DNA of 64,000 nt from G963665085 sp963665085 (GCA_963665085.2 CAXXXS010000001.1:3038001-3102000); one strand, 5' to 3'; positions 19,801 through 28,890 are shown, counted from the stretch's first letter. Program-made: numbers and translations. Notes: a model not told the origin generated them from the sequence alone.

Positions 19801-20051
19801 GTTTATGTATTTCATCACCAGACTTAATGAATTTTAGTGCGTTGCATTTTACACCGAAAGATTTAAACGATGCACGTCATCCTTATGAATTGGTAAAACG
19901 AGATAAGACAATTTTAACTTTCGATGCAGCGGTTAAAGGATTAGGAAATGGAAGTTGTGGACCGGGAACATTAGATAAATACCTGGTGAAACAAGAAAAA
20001 ACAGAGTTGAATTATACGATTAAACCTTTTATTCAGAAACTAAATAAATAA
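16824..20051 (+). CDS. Beta-galactosidase, GH2, LacZ-like, secreted
   Basis: The 1075-residue enzyme has a signal peptide (about 1-19, ending VICQ) and the full LacZ layout: sugar-binding jelly roll (about 60-230), Ig-like domain, TIM barrel with acid/base in SHGNEAGGG (about E484) and nucleophile in ICEYAHAMGN (about E546), then a second Ig-like domain and the beta-galactosidase small-chain domain (about 770-1065). Length is near that of E. coli LacZ. A Pro/Gly-rich stretch (PPPGTPG, from about residue 808) sits in the small-chain region. It releases terminal beta-galactose from glycans, most likely in the periplasm. It ends at a strong 17-bp hairpin. Confidence 0.93.
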   Translation: MKIKILLAFCLIPFIPVICQDDWQNEQIIGINKENPHSNYVPYSSVEQAVRDVKENSPLYLSLNGTWKFNWVKHPNLRPEDFYKNDFDTKAWDEIEVPSCWELKGYGTPIYTNVNYPFVKNPPYVMGTPPSNYTQAKEPNPVGSYKRDFNIPGFWDGKDIIVHFDGVKSAFYIWVNGQKVGYSQGSCTPAEFDITKYVKPGNNNIALEVYRWSDGSYLEDQDYWRLSGIYRDVYLYSVPKTRIWDYDLTTTFNEDLSKADLNINLDFKNSGGKGSQTCEVYLTKFGLVPDKNSIIATIPIKQVSTKTGLSISKTVTVEKPELWSAEIPNLYQVIFELKNTEGKTTEVITTQYGFRKIEIKDQQLWVNNKSILLKGVNRHEHDPFTGRTVTLESMIKDVELFKQFNINTVRTSHYVNHPDFIKLCNIYGIYVVDEANVESHGMGYGEESLAKDPRWEKAHVDRVVRMVERDKNNPSVIFWSHGNEAGGGINFTACTEAVKKIDASRPVHYEGYSECADVESIMYPSLEKLEEEAADKDDPKPFFICEYAHAMGNAVGNLKEYWDLINNQKRLIGACVWDWVDQGLVKEIPGKEGEYFFAYGGDFGDMPNDGNFCINGLTTPDRQITPKMEEVKKVYQNVVFSPVDLENGKISIENSNLFINLEQYELVWRVECDGEMIQHGSLGSISIGPKTKKEVVIPYNIKPIVSGSEYFLNLYLKLKEDEIWAEIGHVVASEQMKLPANAPSVKQLNLDELTALTLDKQEEDVIIIGKGFKIVFGKDAGAITHLEYFGTKIFESEKKILSARRMPPPGTPGFENKKPKVQYENISGPVLNAYRAPVDNDVSFGRISEIEKQLWNLTTEVKTFTVNYVNNKKVEIYIENKSSEPSGYSIETNSTYTIYGDGSIDVYTTFIPDKAETKLPKLGFIAELNPGFEKVEYFGAGPFENYVDRKQASFVGLYETTVDDMFIPYVKTQDCGNRADVRWFSISNHSGYGLCISSPDLMNFSALHFTPKDLNDARHPYELVKRDKTILTFDAAVKGLGNGSCGPGTLDKYLVKQEKTELNYTIKPFIQKLNK

Positions 20052-20078
20052 TTTATTGGCACTCTAAATCTATCATTT

Positions 20079-20118
20079 AGCACAAATATTAATAATGTGT
20101 TTTATTAATATTTGTGCT
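20079..20118 (+). terminator. Perfect 17-bp stem hairpin after the GH2 gene
   Basis: Arms 20079-20095 and 20102-20118 (AGCACAAATATTAATAA and its complement) pair perfectly around a 6-nt loop. Only a short T stretch follows, so it may be a partial terminator or a 3'-end stabiliser within the enzyme operon. It also shows that the reading frame opening at 20095 is too far upstream to be the start of the next gene. Confidence 0.6.
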
Positions 20119-20157
20119 TTAATGGATTCATTATTAACTAACAAAACAGATAAAACC

Positions 20158-22665
20158 ATGAACTTATTTAAAAATACTGCTTCATTAAAAATGAATTTTT
20201 ACCTTCTCTTTCTTTTAACAAGTGTTACAACTTTATTTTTTTGCTGTGAGAAAACAAAAAATTATCCCATTGAACCAGAAACGCTTGGTTCCGGCAATAT
20301 AAAATGGTCGGAATCAATAACCCCGGACGGTTGGACTATGGTAACCAATGAGGATGGAACAACCCTTGGATATTCAAAGAATTCCGGACTTCAGCTAATA
20401 CAGGTAGACGGTTACGCATTTAAAGATTTAAACAGGAATAACCTGTTGGATAAATTCGAAGATTGGCGTGTCGATTTTGAATCAAGGGCTAAAGCCATGG
20501 TGGATGAGTTTACAGTAGAACAGATGATGGGCATGAAAATGAACCCCTTTGGTGGGTGGAAGGTTAACCCAGATACACTGGACAGTATAATAAAGAATTC
20601 CCTGGACTTGGGCTACAGACAGCTTCGTGCTCCCAGCAGTGGATCTATGTTTGACCCAAGAACAAAGGTGAATTGGAACAATATGGTACAGGAATACATT
20701 GAAGGTCTTAGTGATATAGCTTGTTTGCCAGCCGTTTGGATAGATGATCCTCGCTCAGGAGACGTATCAAGCTGGCCAAGTAATCTTGGTTTTGCTGCAA
20801 CATTCGATCCTGAAATTGGAGCTCAATTCGGCAGAATGATGTCAGAAGAATGGCGTGCTATGGGAATATCTATGCAGGTAGCAACACAGATGGATTTGGC
20901 AACTGAACCCAGATGGAAACGTATCCCCGGCACTTTCGGTGAAGATCCAGCCTTGTCTATGGATATCGCCCAGGCCATAATCAATGGTTGGCAATCTACC
21001 TATGATGAAGAAGGAAATGATTTAGGCTGGGGCAAACACAGTGTAAACAACCAGATGAAACATTTTCCGGGAGACGGTGCAGCAGAAGGTGGTCGTGAGT
21101 CACATACACGCGATGGGGCATACAACATATTTCCTGGGGGGCAGTTTTTTACTCATGTTCTACCATTTCTTGTTTGTATGGATTTGCCGGGAAAAACCAA
21201 AACAGTATCTGCTGCCATGACGAATTATTCTGTTGGAATAGATGTAGATGGTTCGCCGGTAGGTGGAGAACGCATCGGCTCAAGTTATAGTACATATAAA
21301 ATAAATAAACTGCTAAGAGAAGAATATGGGTGGGATGGATATATACTAACTGATTTCGGTATTCTTACCAATAAGAACTATGGTGTTGAGGATTTAACCC
21401 CAATTGAAAAAAGATTAGAGATCCTAAAAGCAGGATGTGATGCTTTTGGAGGAGAAGGCGGAGAAGGACAGGAATGTGTTGATTTAGCCATGGAGTCATA
21501 TAATCTTGGAGTTACCAGTCTGGGAAAAGATGAAATGGATGAGATTATGAAAAAGTCGACAGAGAGGATACTTGTAACTCATTTTAATATCGGTATAGTA
21601 GATAATCCATACCTTGAGCTTAAAGTGGCCGAATCTACCTTCAAAAATTCTGTTCATGAAGAAGCTGGACATAAGGCTCACCTGAAATCTATTGTTATGT
21701 TGAAAAATAGTGAAGGTATTATACATAAGGCAACACCAGAAGCTCAAAAACCAAAGGTGTATATTCCTATGGTGTATGTTGAAGCAACTGGTGGTTGGAG
21801 AAGAACACCTGCATCTGCTAAACCAGGATTAGACCTTAAAGTAGCAGGGGAATATTACGATGTGGTAACGGATAAAATAGCAGCTACCCTTACTGGCCCT
21901 GCTGACAATGAGGGAAAACCAACATTGTCAGAAGATGATATTTTACGTGCAACCAAAGAAGAAATAGCACAATGTGATTTTGCTATTGTCAGAATTAGCA
22001 ATCCAAAAAATGGGAATCCAACCTACTCCGAGTTTGGAGGAATGAGGGACGACGGTAATGAAAATACCAGCGTTGAGGAGGAACGTCAGAAATATACATA
22101 TCTGCCTATCTCTCTGCAATATCGTCCTTACACTGCAAATTCAGAATTCGTTCGTAAAGAGTCTCTTGGGGGAGATATGATTGAAGTGACAAAGGATGGA
22201 GAGACCAGCTTGATAAAAGAGAATCGTTCATATTTCGGAAAGACAGGAATTATCACAAATGAGAGTCATTTAGATCTTGTACTAAATACTGCATCTGCTG
22301 CGAAGAAGGTCATTGTTCTGTTAGACATGTCTAATCCAATGGTATTTAAAGAATTTGAGAGTGACGTTGATGCTATCTTAGTAGGCTTCGGAGGTAACAG
22401 GGCTGATAATGTCCCAGATAAAGCATTTCTTGAGATTGTTACAGGTATGGTAGAGCCGTCTGGATTACTTCCACTCCAAATGCCCGCAAATATGGAAACA
22501 GTTGAGGCTCAGTTTGAGGATGTTCCACGAGATATGGAATGTTATGTTGATAGTGATGGAAACACATATGACTTTGCATTCGGGCTGAATTGGTCTGGAA
22601 GGATCAACGATGAACGTACGGCCAGGTATGATGTTCCCCCGATTGTGGGCGAACCGATTCAATAG
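20158..22665 (+). CDS. GH3-family beta-glycosidase, lipoprotein
   Basis: A ~835-residue glycoside hydrolase family 3 protein. The reading frame is open from 20095, but that segment lies in a hairpin. ATG at 20158 gives a proper signal sequence ending in a lipobox-like LFFCC, so it is a lipoprotein. The N-terminal barrel has the KHFPGDGAAEGGRESH segment and the nucleophile in ILTDFG (about D399). The C-terminal domain contains SIVMLKNSEG and ends in DFAFGLNWSG. Family members are exo-beta-glucosidases, xylosidases or galactosidases; specificity is not readable. It has an unusually long polar N-terminus (KWSESITPDGWTM) before the barrel. Confidence 0.88.
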   Translation: MNLFKNTASLKMNFYLLFLLTSVTTLFFCCEKTKNYPIEPETLGSGNIKWSESITPDGWTMVTNEDGTTLGYSKNSGLQLIQVDGYAFKDLNRNNLLDKFEDWRVDFESRAKAMVDEFTVEQMMGMKMNPFGGWKVNPDTLDSIIKNSLDLGYRQLRAPSSGSMFDPRTKVNWNNMVQEYIEGLSDIACLPAVWIDDPRSGDVSSWPSNLGFAATFDPEIGAQFGRMMSEEWRAMGISMQVATQMDLATEPRWKRIPGTFGEDPALSMDIAQAIINGWQSTYDEEGNDLGWGKHSVNNQMKHFPGDGAAEGGRESHTRDGAYNIFPGGQFFTHVLPFLVCMDLPGKTKTVSAAMTNYSVGIDVDGSPVGGERIGSSYSTYKINKLLREEYGWDGYILTDFGILTNKNYGVEDLTPIEKRLEILKAGCDAFGGEGGEGQECVDLAMESYNLGVTSLGKDEMDEIMKKSTERILVTHFNIGIVDNPYLELKVAESTFKNSVHEEAGHKAHLKSIVMLKNSEGIIHKATPEAQKPKVYIPMVYVEATGGWRRTPASAKPGLDLKVAGEYYDVVTDKIAATLTGPADNEGKPTLSEDDILRATKEEIAQCDFAIVRISNPKNGNPTYSEFGGMRDDGNENTSVEEERQKYTYLPISLQYRPYTANSEFVRKESLGGDMIEVTKDGETSLIKENRSYFGKTGIITNESHLDLVLNTASAAKKVIVLLDMSNPMVFKEFESDVDAILVGFGGNRADNVPDKAFLEIVTGMVEPSGLLPLQMPANMETVEAQFEDVPRDMECYVDSDGNTYDFAFGLNWSGRINDERTARYDVPPIVGEPIQ

Positions 22666-22697
22666 GAGATATGAATAAATTAAATTTTTAAAATAAA

Positions 22698-24452
22698 ATG
22701 AATAAAACAAAATTTTTGATATTGGGGGTCTTATTGGCTCTGGGATTAAACACATTTTCCCAGGTTGCTTATTTGGATAAAAAAGGTAATTCAACAAAAC
22801 TAATGGTTGATGGAAAACCCTTTGTTATGTTATCAGGGGAACTTCATAATTCAACCTGTTCAAGCAAAGAATATATGAAGGATGTATGGGCTGATATGGC
22901 TGCTGTAAACCTTAATTCAGTAATTGCTACAGTATCATGGGAACTGATAGAACCTGTAGAAGGACAGTTTGATTTCTCGTTAGTAGATGCTGTAATTGAG
23001 GGGGCAAAGGCCCAGGATCTTAAATTGGCGTTGATTTGGTTCGGAACATTTAAGAATCCATTTATGTCATATGCACCTTCTTGGGTAAAGAAAGACCCAA
23101 AGCGTTTTCCACGTTCTGAAACTGCTGAAGGTGCCGATCTTGATCTGCCAAGCCTGTTTAGTGATAATATAGTAAGAGCTGATTTAAAAGCTTATACAGA
23201 ACTAATGAAGCACATCAAAGCAACAGATAAGGAGAATACAGTTATTATGATGCAGATTGGAAATGAACCTGGTCTTCGTGGTGCCCCACGCGATTATTCA
23301 AAAGAAGCAGAAAAAGCATGGAATTCAAATGTGCCAGAACAGTTAATTAATTATTTAAAGGATAATAAGAATTCGCTTCAACCCGATTTGACCCAGGCAT
23401 GGAAAGAAAATGGAAATAAAACCACTGGTAACTGGGAGGAAGTATTCGGTAAGAGTATTACTGAAAATGATGGCAGCGGTAAAATCATCAATTTTACAGA
23501 ACATATTTTTACAGCATATTCTTTTGCAAAATACCTTGATTTGTTATCTACTGAAGGTAAAAAAATCCATCCGTTGCCAACATTTGTCAATGCATCTGTA
23601 TTTGGTGTTAATTCTCGAGGTGCCAGTCTTGGAAATGGTTGTTCTATACCTGAGTTTTTTGATTTATACTTAGCAGGGGCCCCATCATTGGATATATTAA
23701 CACCTAACTCCTATATGTTACAGTTGGATCAGATTTGTACAGCTTTTTCATATAAAGAAAATCCTGTTTTGATCCCTGAAAGTGGAGCTGTCGCTGCAAG
23801 ACCACTTTATGCAATAGGGGAATGGGATGCACTGTGTTTTTCTCCTTTTGGGATTGATGATTTTGATCCTGAAAATCTTAGTGAAGACCAGAAACTCTAT
23901 GCTGATGCTTATGGTGTGATGCAGGATATGTATGATCTTATCACTTCAAATCTTGGTTCTGATAAAATGCGTGGGGTGTTTATTTATCCCGGAAAAGAAA
24001 CTGAAATTCTTGAAATGGGTGATTATAAGTTCACGATTTCTCCACGAAGAGGTTTTGATATTGGCGCAGTAATGGGAGCTGCAGGTCAACAGGCAGAAAA
24101 AAATCGAAACCAGGATAGTGGAGATAGTGAAGAGGAAGACGTTGCCCAGCCTCCAACCCCTGCTCCTCCTATGTTTGGTGGTTTTGGAGGCAAAGACCAA
24201 CCAGTAATGGGGGGTGGAATTATTATTCAAACAGATGACAATGAATTTTACATTGTTGGTTATGGTTTTAATGCAGATATAACAGTTAAAGATAATGTAA
24301 AAGCTGAATTCAGCGACTTCGACCAAATCTGGGAAGGAAAGTTTGAAAATAATCAATTTATTCCGGGACGTTTGTTAAATGGTGATGAGCAGAATGTTTA
24401 CTTTAATAACTCTGAAATTGGGGCACTTAAAGTGAAGATGTATTACTATTAA
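22698..24452 (+). CDS. GH35-like (DUF5597-type) beta-galactosidase, secreted
   Basis: A 584-residue protein with signal peptide (ending NTFSQ) and a TIM-barrel domain starting LMVDGKPFVMLSGELHNS, as in family 35/42-type beta-galactosidases of the DUF5597 group. Acid/base is in MQIGNEPG (about E190) and nucleophile in LIPESGA (about E361). A Ser/Glu and Pro/Gly-rich insertion (QPPTPAPPMFGGFGG, about 484-500) interrupts the C-terminal domain. It probably removes terminal galactose. It is spaced 32 bp from the GH3 gene and a few bases from the next gene, so it is co-transcribed. Confidence 0.82.
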   Translation: MNKTKFLILGVLLALGLNTFSQVAYLDKKGNSTKLMVDGKPFVMLSGELHNSTCSSKEYMKDVWADMAAVNLNSVIATVSWELIEPVEGQFDFSLVDAVIEGAKAQDLKLALIWFGTFKNPFMSYAPSWVKKDPKRFPRSETAEGADLDLPSLFSDNIVRADLKAYTELMKHIKATDKENTVIMMQIGNEPGLRGAPRDYSKEAEKAWNSNVPEQLINYLKDNKNSLQPDLTQAWKENGNKTTGNWEEVFGKSITENDGSGKIINFTEHIFTAYSFAKYLDLLSTEGKKIHPLPTFVNASVFGVNSRGASLGNGCSIPEFFDLYLAGAPSLDILTPNSYMLQLDQICTAFSYKENPVLIPESGAVAARPLYAIGEWDALCFSPFGIDDFDPENLSEDQKLYADAYGVMQDMYDLITSNLGSDKMRGVFIYPGKETEILEMGDYKFTISPRRGFDIGAVMGAAGQQAEKNRNQDSGDSEEEDVAQPPTPAPPMFGGFGGKDQPVMGGGIIIQTDDNEFYIVGYGFNADITVKDNVKAEFSDFDQIWEGKFENNQFIPGRLLNGDEQNVYFNNSEIGALKVKMYYY

Positions 24453-24493
24453 AAGAAGTGAGATATTTAGAAAAGAAGACTAAAGTGAATAGA

Positions 24494-26659
24494 ATGAGAT
24501 TTTTATTATTGAGTTTTTTTGTTTGTGTGTTTTTTTCTGCTTCAGCACAGACCTGGATTTGGTTTCCTGGTGACTATGAGTACTGGCTGGGTAACCAAAT
24601 GAACAATCGTCGAACAGAACGGGGAATTGATGTCCCGGTTCAATGGAAATTAGATAGCCATGAACCTTTGATGATTTTTACAAAGAACATTGATTTGGAA
24701 GAAGCCGAAGAGATTGAAATATTTGTTGAGGGTGATAAATACAATATTAGTCTTGGAGGAACCAGGGTAATGAACGGCAATGAAACGGGACATACAACGA
24801 TGACCATTCCTGCTGGTCAAACCGAATTGAAAGTATTAGTGGTTAATTACGAAACAATTCCTGCTATTTATGTGAAAGGAAATACTATTCTGTCTGATTC
24901 TTCATGGGTGGCCAGTCCATTAGAGAAAGAGAGACTTACCGTAAACATGCGGCATCCGGATTCTCCTTCTGGATATTATATGAATGCAGGTTCAGGAAAT
25001 TTGAATGATCCTAAAGTGAAGCCATCCGAATTCAAACTTCCTACAGCTCCAATGGAATATGTAGCAGTAAAAGAAACTGATAGAGGTAAATTGTATGATT
25101 TTGGAAAAGAGACTTTTGGTTTTGTTAAATTTCATAATCTTTCCGGTTCTGGTACAATAAAGCTTCAATATGGAGAAACAGCTGAAGAGGCCATGGATAG
25201 TGAACATTGTGAAACATTTCGTGTATATGATATTCCTGAGGGGACAGCTGATTTTACTGTCGGACATTCAAATGCACTAAGGTATGTATTCATTATTGCT
25301 GACAATGCTAAATTTGATGATGTTTCTTTACTCTATGAATATTCCCCGATTGAATACCGTGCCTCCTTTAAATCTAATGATGAGGAACTAAACAAAATTT
25401 GGGAAGTAGGAAGATATACACTTCAACTTACTACCCGAGAGGTTTTTATTGATGGGATAAAGCGGGATCGTTGGGCCTGGTCAGGCGATGCATACCAAAG
25501 CTATTTAATGAATTATTACATGTTTTTCGATTTGGAGACAACAAAACGAACAATGTATACACTTCGTGGTTCCGATCCGGTTTTAGTTCATTTGAATAAT
25601 ATCCTGGATTATTCATTTTATTGGTTTATAGGGATTTATGATTATTATTTGTATACCGGTGATGATAGTTTCTTAAAACAGGTTTATCCAAAAATGGAAT
25701 CATTGATGGATTTTATCCTGGAACGAACAAACGAAAGAGGCCTGGTAGAAGGCCTTGAAGGTGATTGGGTCTATATCGACTGGTTTGATCACGAAGTAGA
25801 TATTACAGGAGAAGTTAGCTTTGAACAGATTGTGTTTTGTAAGAGTTTAGAGACGATGGCACTGTGCTCAAAAATTCTTGGCATTGACAGTGAAGCAAAA
25901 AAATATGAGAGACTAGCAAAAGATGTAAGGGCAAAGCTCGTTGATTTTTGGGATGAAGATAAGCAGGCAATTGTTTTTAACCGTAAGGGTGGAGTTAATA
26001 GTAAACAGGTTACAAAACACGCAAATATGTTTGCTGTCTTTTATGATTATGTAACGGATCAACAAAAAGAACAGATAAAAAATTCAGTAATTTTAAATGA
26101 TAATATTCCTGCAATTTCAACACCTTACATGCGGTTCTATGAGCTTGAAGCCATGTGTAGCTTAGGCGAACAAGAATTTGTTTTAAATGAAATTAAAAAC
26201 TATTGGGGCGGTATGCTTAAACTTGGAGCCACTTCTTTCTGGGAAAAATACAATCCGGAACAGAACGGTATGGAACATTATTCAATGTATGGACGTCCCT
26301 ATGGGAAGAGTCTTTGTCATGCATGGGGTGCAAGTCCGATCTACCTTTTGGGGAAATATTTTGTTGGGGTAAAACCATTAAAACCAGGTTATGAAGAATT
26401 TGAAATTAGACCGGTTCTTGGTGGCTTGGAGTGGTTTGAAAGTAGTATTCCAACACCTAATGGGGATATTAAGGTATATGCAGATAAAAATAAAATAAAC
26501 GTAACTGTTACTGAAGGGGAAGGTATCCTTGTTTTTAAAAGTAAAAAGACTCCTACAGCTAATATTGGTACAATAGAAGAAATAGGAGAGAATCTTTACC
26601 AATTGAGAATTAAAGAAAAAGGACAAAAAATTTCTGTTAATTATAAATCGGTTGAATAA
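24494..26659 (+). CDS. GH78-like alpha-L-rhamnosidase-family protein, secreted
   Basis: A ~721-residue protein with a clean signal peptide from ATG 24494 (MRFLLLSFFVCVFFSASAQ); the frame also has a GTG at 24458. It has a small beta domain, a rhamnosidase-type domain with the LYDFGKETFG and RYVFI segments, an (alpha/alpha)6 domain starting near FKSNDEELNKIWEVGRYTL, and a C-terminal beta sandwich. The acid motif is DGIKRDRWAWSGD rather than the canonical DCPxRxERLGW, so the acid may be Asp or the specificity may differ. GATSFWEKYNP matches the general-base region. It is the last gene before a strong terminator. Confidence 0.8.
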   Translation: MRFLLLSFFVCVFFSASAQTWIWFPGDYEYWLGNQMNNRRTERGIDVPVQWKLDSHEPLMIFTKNIDLEEAEEIEIFVEGDKYNISLGGTRVMNGNETGHTTMTIPAGQTELKVLVVNYETIPAIYVKGNTILSDSSWVASPLEKERLTVNMRHPDSPSGYYMNAGSGNLNDPKVKPSEFKLPTAPMEYVAVKETDRGKLYDFGKETFGFVKFHNLSGSGTIKLQYGETAEEAMDSEHCETFRVYDIPEGTADFTVGHSNALRYVFIIADNAKFDDVSLLYEYSPIEYRASFKSNDEELNKIWEVGRYTLQLTTREVFIDGIKRDRWAWSGDAYQSYLMNYYMFFDLETTKRTMYTLRGSDPVLVHLNNILDYSFYWFIGIYDYYLYTGDDSFLKQVYPKMESLMDFILERTNERGLVEGLEGDWVYIDWFDHEVDITGEVSFEQIVFCKSLETMALCSKILGIDSEAKKYERLAKDVRAKLVDFWDEDKQAIVFNRKGGVNSKQVTKHANMFAVFYDYVTDQQKEQIKNSVILNDNIPAISTPYMRFYELEAMCSLGEQEFVLNEIKNYWGGMLKLGATSFWEKYNPEQNGMEHYSMYGRPYGKSLCHAWGASPIYLLGKYFVGVKPLKPGYEEFEIRPVLGGLEWFESSIPTPNGDIKVYADKNKINVTVTEGEGILVFKSKKTPTANIGTIEEIGENLYQLRIKEKGQKISVNYKSVE

Positions 26660-26671
26660 TTAGAATTGTTT

Positions 26672-26715
26672 GTTAGAGTATCGTTAGTATTTACTATGAT
26701 ACTCTAACTTTTTAT
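26672..26715 (+). terminator. Strong rho-independent terminator
   Basis: GTTAGAGTATC (26672-26682) pairs perfectly with GATACTCTAAC (26698-26708), with a nested TAGTA/TACTA stem inside the loop and a T-rich tail. It ends the glycoside hydrolase transcription unit. Confidence 0.9.
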
Positions 26716-26883
26716 TTTATTCGTGAAGATCGCATAATTCATTGTAAAAAATGATTTTCCGATTTTAGGTAGTAACATAATTTTTATTATTAAATTCTGC
26801 ATTCCTTATATCAATTTATATATTGACAAGTAGTTGATGTTTTGATAAATTTCGAATTACATTTTTAGGAAGAGATTTTTAAT

Positions 26884-26891
26884 TAAATTTG
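26884..26891 (+). promoter_or_regulatory. -7 element upstream of the ECF sigma gene
   Basis: TAAATTTG matches TAnnTTTG exactly. A good -33 TTTG at 19-20 nt upstream is lacking. It is the best promoter candidate for the sigma/anti-sigma genes, about 65 bp before the coding start. Confidence 0.4.
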
Positions 26892-26957
26892 ACAGGATTA
26901 ACTAACTAACAAGACTTCAGACTATAAAAAGCTTTAACTTGAATTTTAATATTAACG

Positions 26958-27542
26958 TTGACATCACAGTTTTTAGATAGAGAGAATATTAAAAGTGTAC
27001 ATGTGGATTTTTTATGGAAAGCTTTTGTAAAAGGGAAAAGATGGGCTTTCACAAGAATCTATGAGGAAAACTATACTGATTTGTATTATTATGGAATAAA
27101 GTTTATTACCAGTCATGAAGAAGTAAAGGATCTTATTCATGATTTGTTTGTAAAACTTTGGAACAATAAATCGAATCTATCGAAGCCATTAAATATTAAA
27201 GCCTACTTATTAAGAAGCCTTAGGGCGTTAATACTTGATTACATTAAAATATATAAGAATAAATTTCAGGAAAGCTCAATACAAGAAGATCCTGACTTTA
27301 TTTCTATCTCTCCGGAAGAACTTTTTATCTTAAATCAGACAGAACAAAATAATCTTCGCAAATTGAAAGAAGAAATAGATAAACTTCCAAGTAGGCAAAA
27401 AGAAGCAGTCTATCTGCATTTTATTAAAGAGTATTCATATAAAGAGGTATCTCAAATTATGAATATTAATATTCAATCTGCACGAAACTTTGTTTTTGAG
27501 GCACTTAGCAAGTTAAAAGAGAAAAAAACTTTATTCTTATAA
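26958..27542 (+). CDS. ECF-type RNA polymerase sigma factor
   Basis: The product, up to 194 residues, has sigma region 2 (about 25-95: FTRIYEENYTDLYYYGIKF ... DLIHDLFVKLW) and region 4 (about 130-190: LPSRQKEAVYLHFIKEYSYKEVSQIM). In Bacteroidota this class is partnered by a FecR-type anti-sigma and a TonB receptor with an STN domain; both follow here. The start is uncertain: the frame opens with TTG at 26958 and has GTG at 27003 but no upstream ATG. It is expected to direct transcription of the downstream susC/susD genes when released by the anti-sigma factor. Confidence 0.88.
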   Translation: MTSQFLDRENIKSVHVDFLWKAFVKGKRWAFTRIYEENYTDLYYYGIKFITSHEEVKDLIHDLFVKLWNNKSNLSKPLNIKAYLLRSLRALILDYIKIYKNKFQESSIQEDPDFISISPEELFILNQTEQNNLRKLKEEIDKLPSRQKEAVYLHFIKEYSYKEVSQIMNINIQSARNFVFEALSKLKEKKTLFL

Positions 27543-27605
27543 AAAAAATTAAATTAGGCCAGTATATTTTTTAGTTCTTGTCGTCTGTAAATTACATTAA
27601 AAAGC

Positions 27606-28709
27606 ATGAAAACAAATAACCTGTTACAGGAAATACTAGATAAGATATTAGATTTCAGACAAAAAACTGAAATTAAAGCAGGTTATACTGTTTTTGAAGA
27701 TTTTAAAAACCTTAATCCCGAAAAGGAAGATGAGATTGAAATTACAAAGAACTTAAATGAATTATTTGCAACTATCCGTGATTTTGAGAATGAACCTAAA
27801 TCAGACAATTATAGTGATGTCTTAAATAAGAAAATAGATTTTACAAATTCTTCATTTTTAAAGAAACAAGATTCCCGGTTTTTTATCCTTAAAGTTGCAG
27901 CAGTTATATTACCACTGATTGTTGTTGGAGTATTATCGCTAAAAGTTATTTCAAATAAAAAATTGCCAGCTCAACAAGTTATTTCTACTTTAAAAGGTTC
28001 AAAAACAAAGATTGTTCTGGAAGAAGGCACAATTGTGTGGTTAAATTCAGAGAGTAAACTTACTTATCCATCAACGTTTAGAGGCGAAAAAAAACGGGTT
28101 GTTAAATTAACAGGAGAAGCTTTTTTTGAAGTAAAAAGAGATGAAAAAAAGCCTTTTGAAGTATATGTGAAAGGTTATAAAGTAAATGTTTTAGGTACTT
28201 CTTTTAATGTTAAGGCCTACCCTGATAATGATAAGGTTGAAACTACACTTGAAAAAGGAAAAGTTAACATCGAAAAGGTTGGTGCTACTTCACATGAAAA
28301 ATCAAAACCAATAGTTACATTAAAGCCAAAACAAACTGTAATACTATATAATACCGATGTAGTTGTTAATAAAACATTGGGAAATACAGATACAACAACT
28401 TCTATTATCGACTTGGAAGAAAAGAAAAGAAAGGAACTTATTCTGGTTGAAAATATTGATTTGGAACCATATCTCTCATGGAAAGAAAATAAATTAATTT
28501 TCAGGGAGCAACCTCTAAAAGATATAGTGGAGGTTTTAGAACGATGGTATAACATAGATATAACAATTGCAGACAATAGTTTAAATGAGATTACATGTAC
28601 AGGCAATTTTACAGATGAAACAGCAGAGCAAACAATTCAGGCTATATGTCTGGCATCAAGAATCAAATATGAATTTGATAAAAACACAGTAATTCTAAGA
28701 GCTAATTAA
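27606..28709 (+). CDS. FecR-family anti-sigma factor
   Basis: A 367-residue single-pass inner-membrane protein: cytoplasmic N-terminal sigma-binding segment (1-90), transmembrane helix at about 92-113, periplasmic FecR domain (about 120-225, with GTIVWLNSESKLTYPSTF and GEAFFEV motifs) and C-terminal DUF4974/STN-like domain (about 295-367, with LKDIVEVLERWYNIDI). It is known in the family to hold the ECF sigma factor until the TonB receptor signals substrate binding. It lies 63 bp after the sigma gene, and a hairpin separates it from susC. Confidence 0.92.
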   Translation: MKTNNLLQEILDKILDFRQKTEIKAGYTVFEDFKNLNPEKEDEIEITKNLNELFATIRDFENEPKSDNYSDVLNKKIDFTNSSFLKKQDSRFFILKVAAVILPLIVVGVLSLKVISNKKLPAQQVISTLKGSKTKIVLEEGTIVWLNSESKLTYPSTFRGEKKRVVKLTGEAFFEVKRDEKKPFEVYVKGYKVNVLGTSFNVKAYPDNDKVETTLEKGKVNIEKVGATSHEKSKPIVTLKPKQTVILYNTDVVVNKTLGNTDTTTSIIDLEEKKRKELILVENIDLEPYLSWKENKLIFREQPLKDIVEVLERWYNIDITIADNSLNEITCTGNFTDETAEQTIQAICLASRIKYEFDKNTVILRAN

Positions 28710-28791
28710 AAAAGTAACATATAAAAGACTACTAAATATTAACTAACAAAATTATCATATGACAAAAATCTGATAGAAAAATTTTATAACA

Positions 28792-28822
28792 AAAATGGGA
28801 ATGTTGACTCCATCCCCATTTT
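28792..28822 (+). terminator. Hairpin between the anti-sigma and susC genes
   Basis: AAAATGGGAATG (28792-28803) pairs with CATCCCCATTTT (28811-28822) with one mismatch, followed by ATTTCTAATT. It probably ends or attenuates the sigma/anti-sigma transcript so that susC can be driven separately. Confidence 0.6.
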
Positions 28823-28840
28823 ATTTCTAATTATTTGTAC

Positions 28841-28868
28841 CTCAAAGATTCTGCTAAAATGCTTTGAG
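28841..28868 (+). promoter_or_regulatory. Small stem-loop in the susC leader
   Basis: CTCAAAG (28841-28847) pairs perfectly with CTTTGAG (28862-28868), ending 22 bp before the susC start. Such leader stems can shape translation of the abundant receptor; function is inferred. Confidence 0.3.
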
Positions 28869-28890
28869 ATTAACTTAACTATTCAAAATT

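Noticed and set aside
20095..20157. Upstream start for the GH3 gene
   Set aside because: The segment lies in a perfect 17-bp hairpin, and the ATG at 20158 leads directly into a lipoprotein signal sequence.
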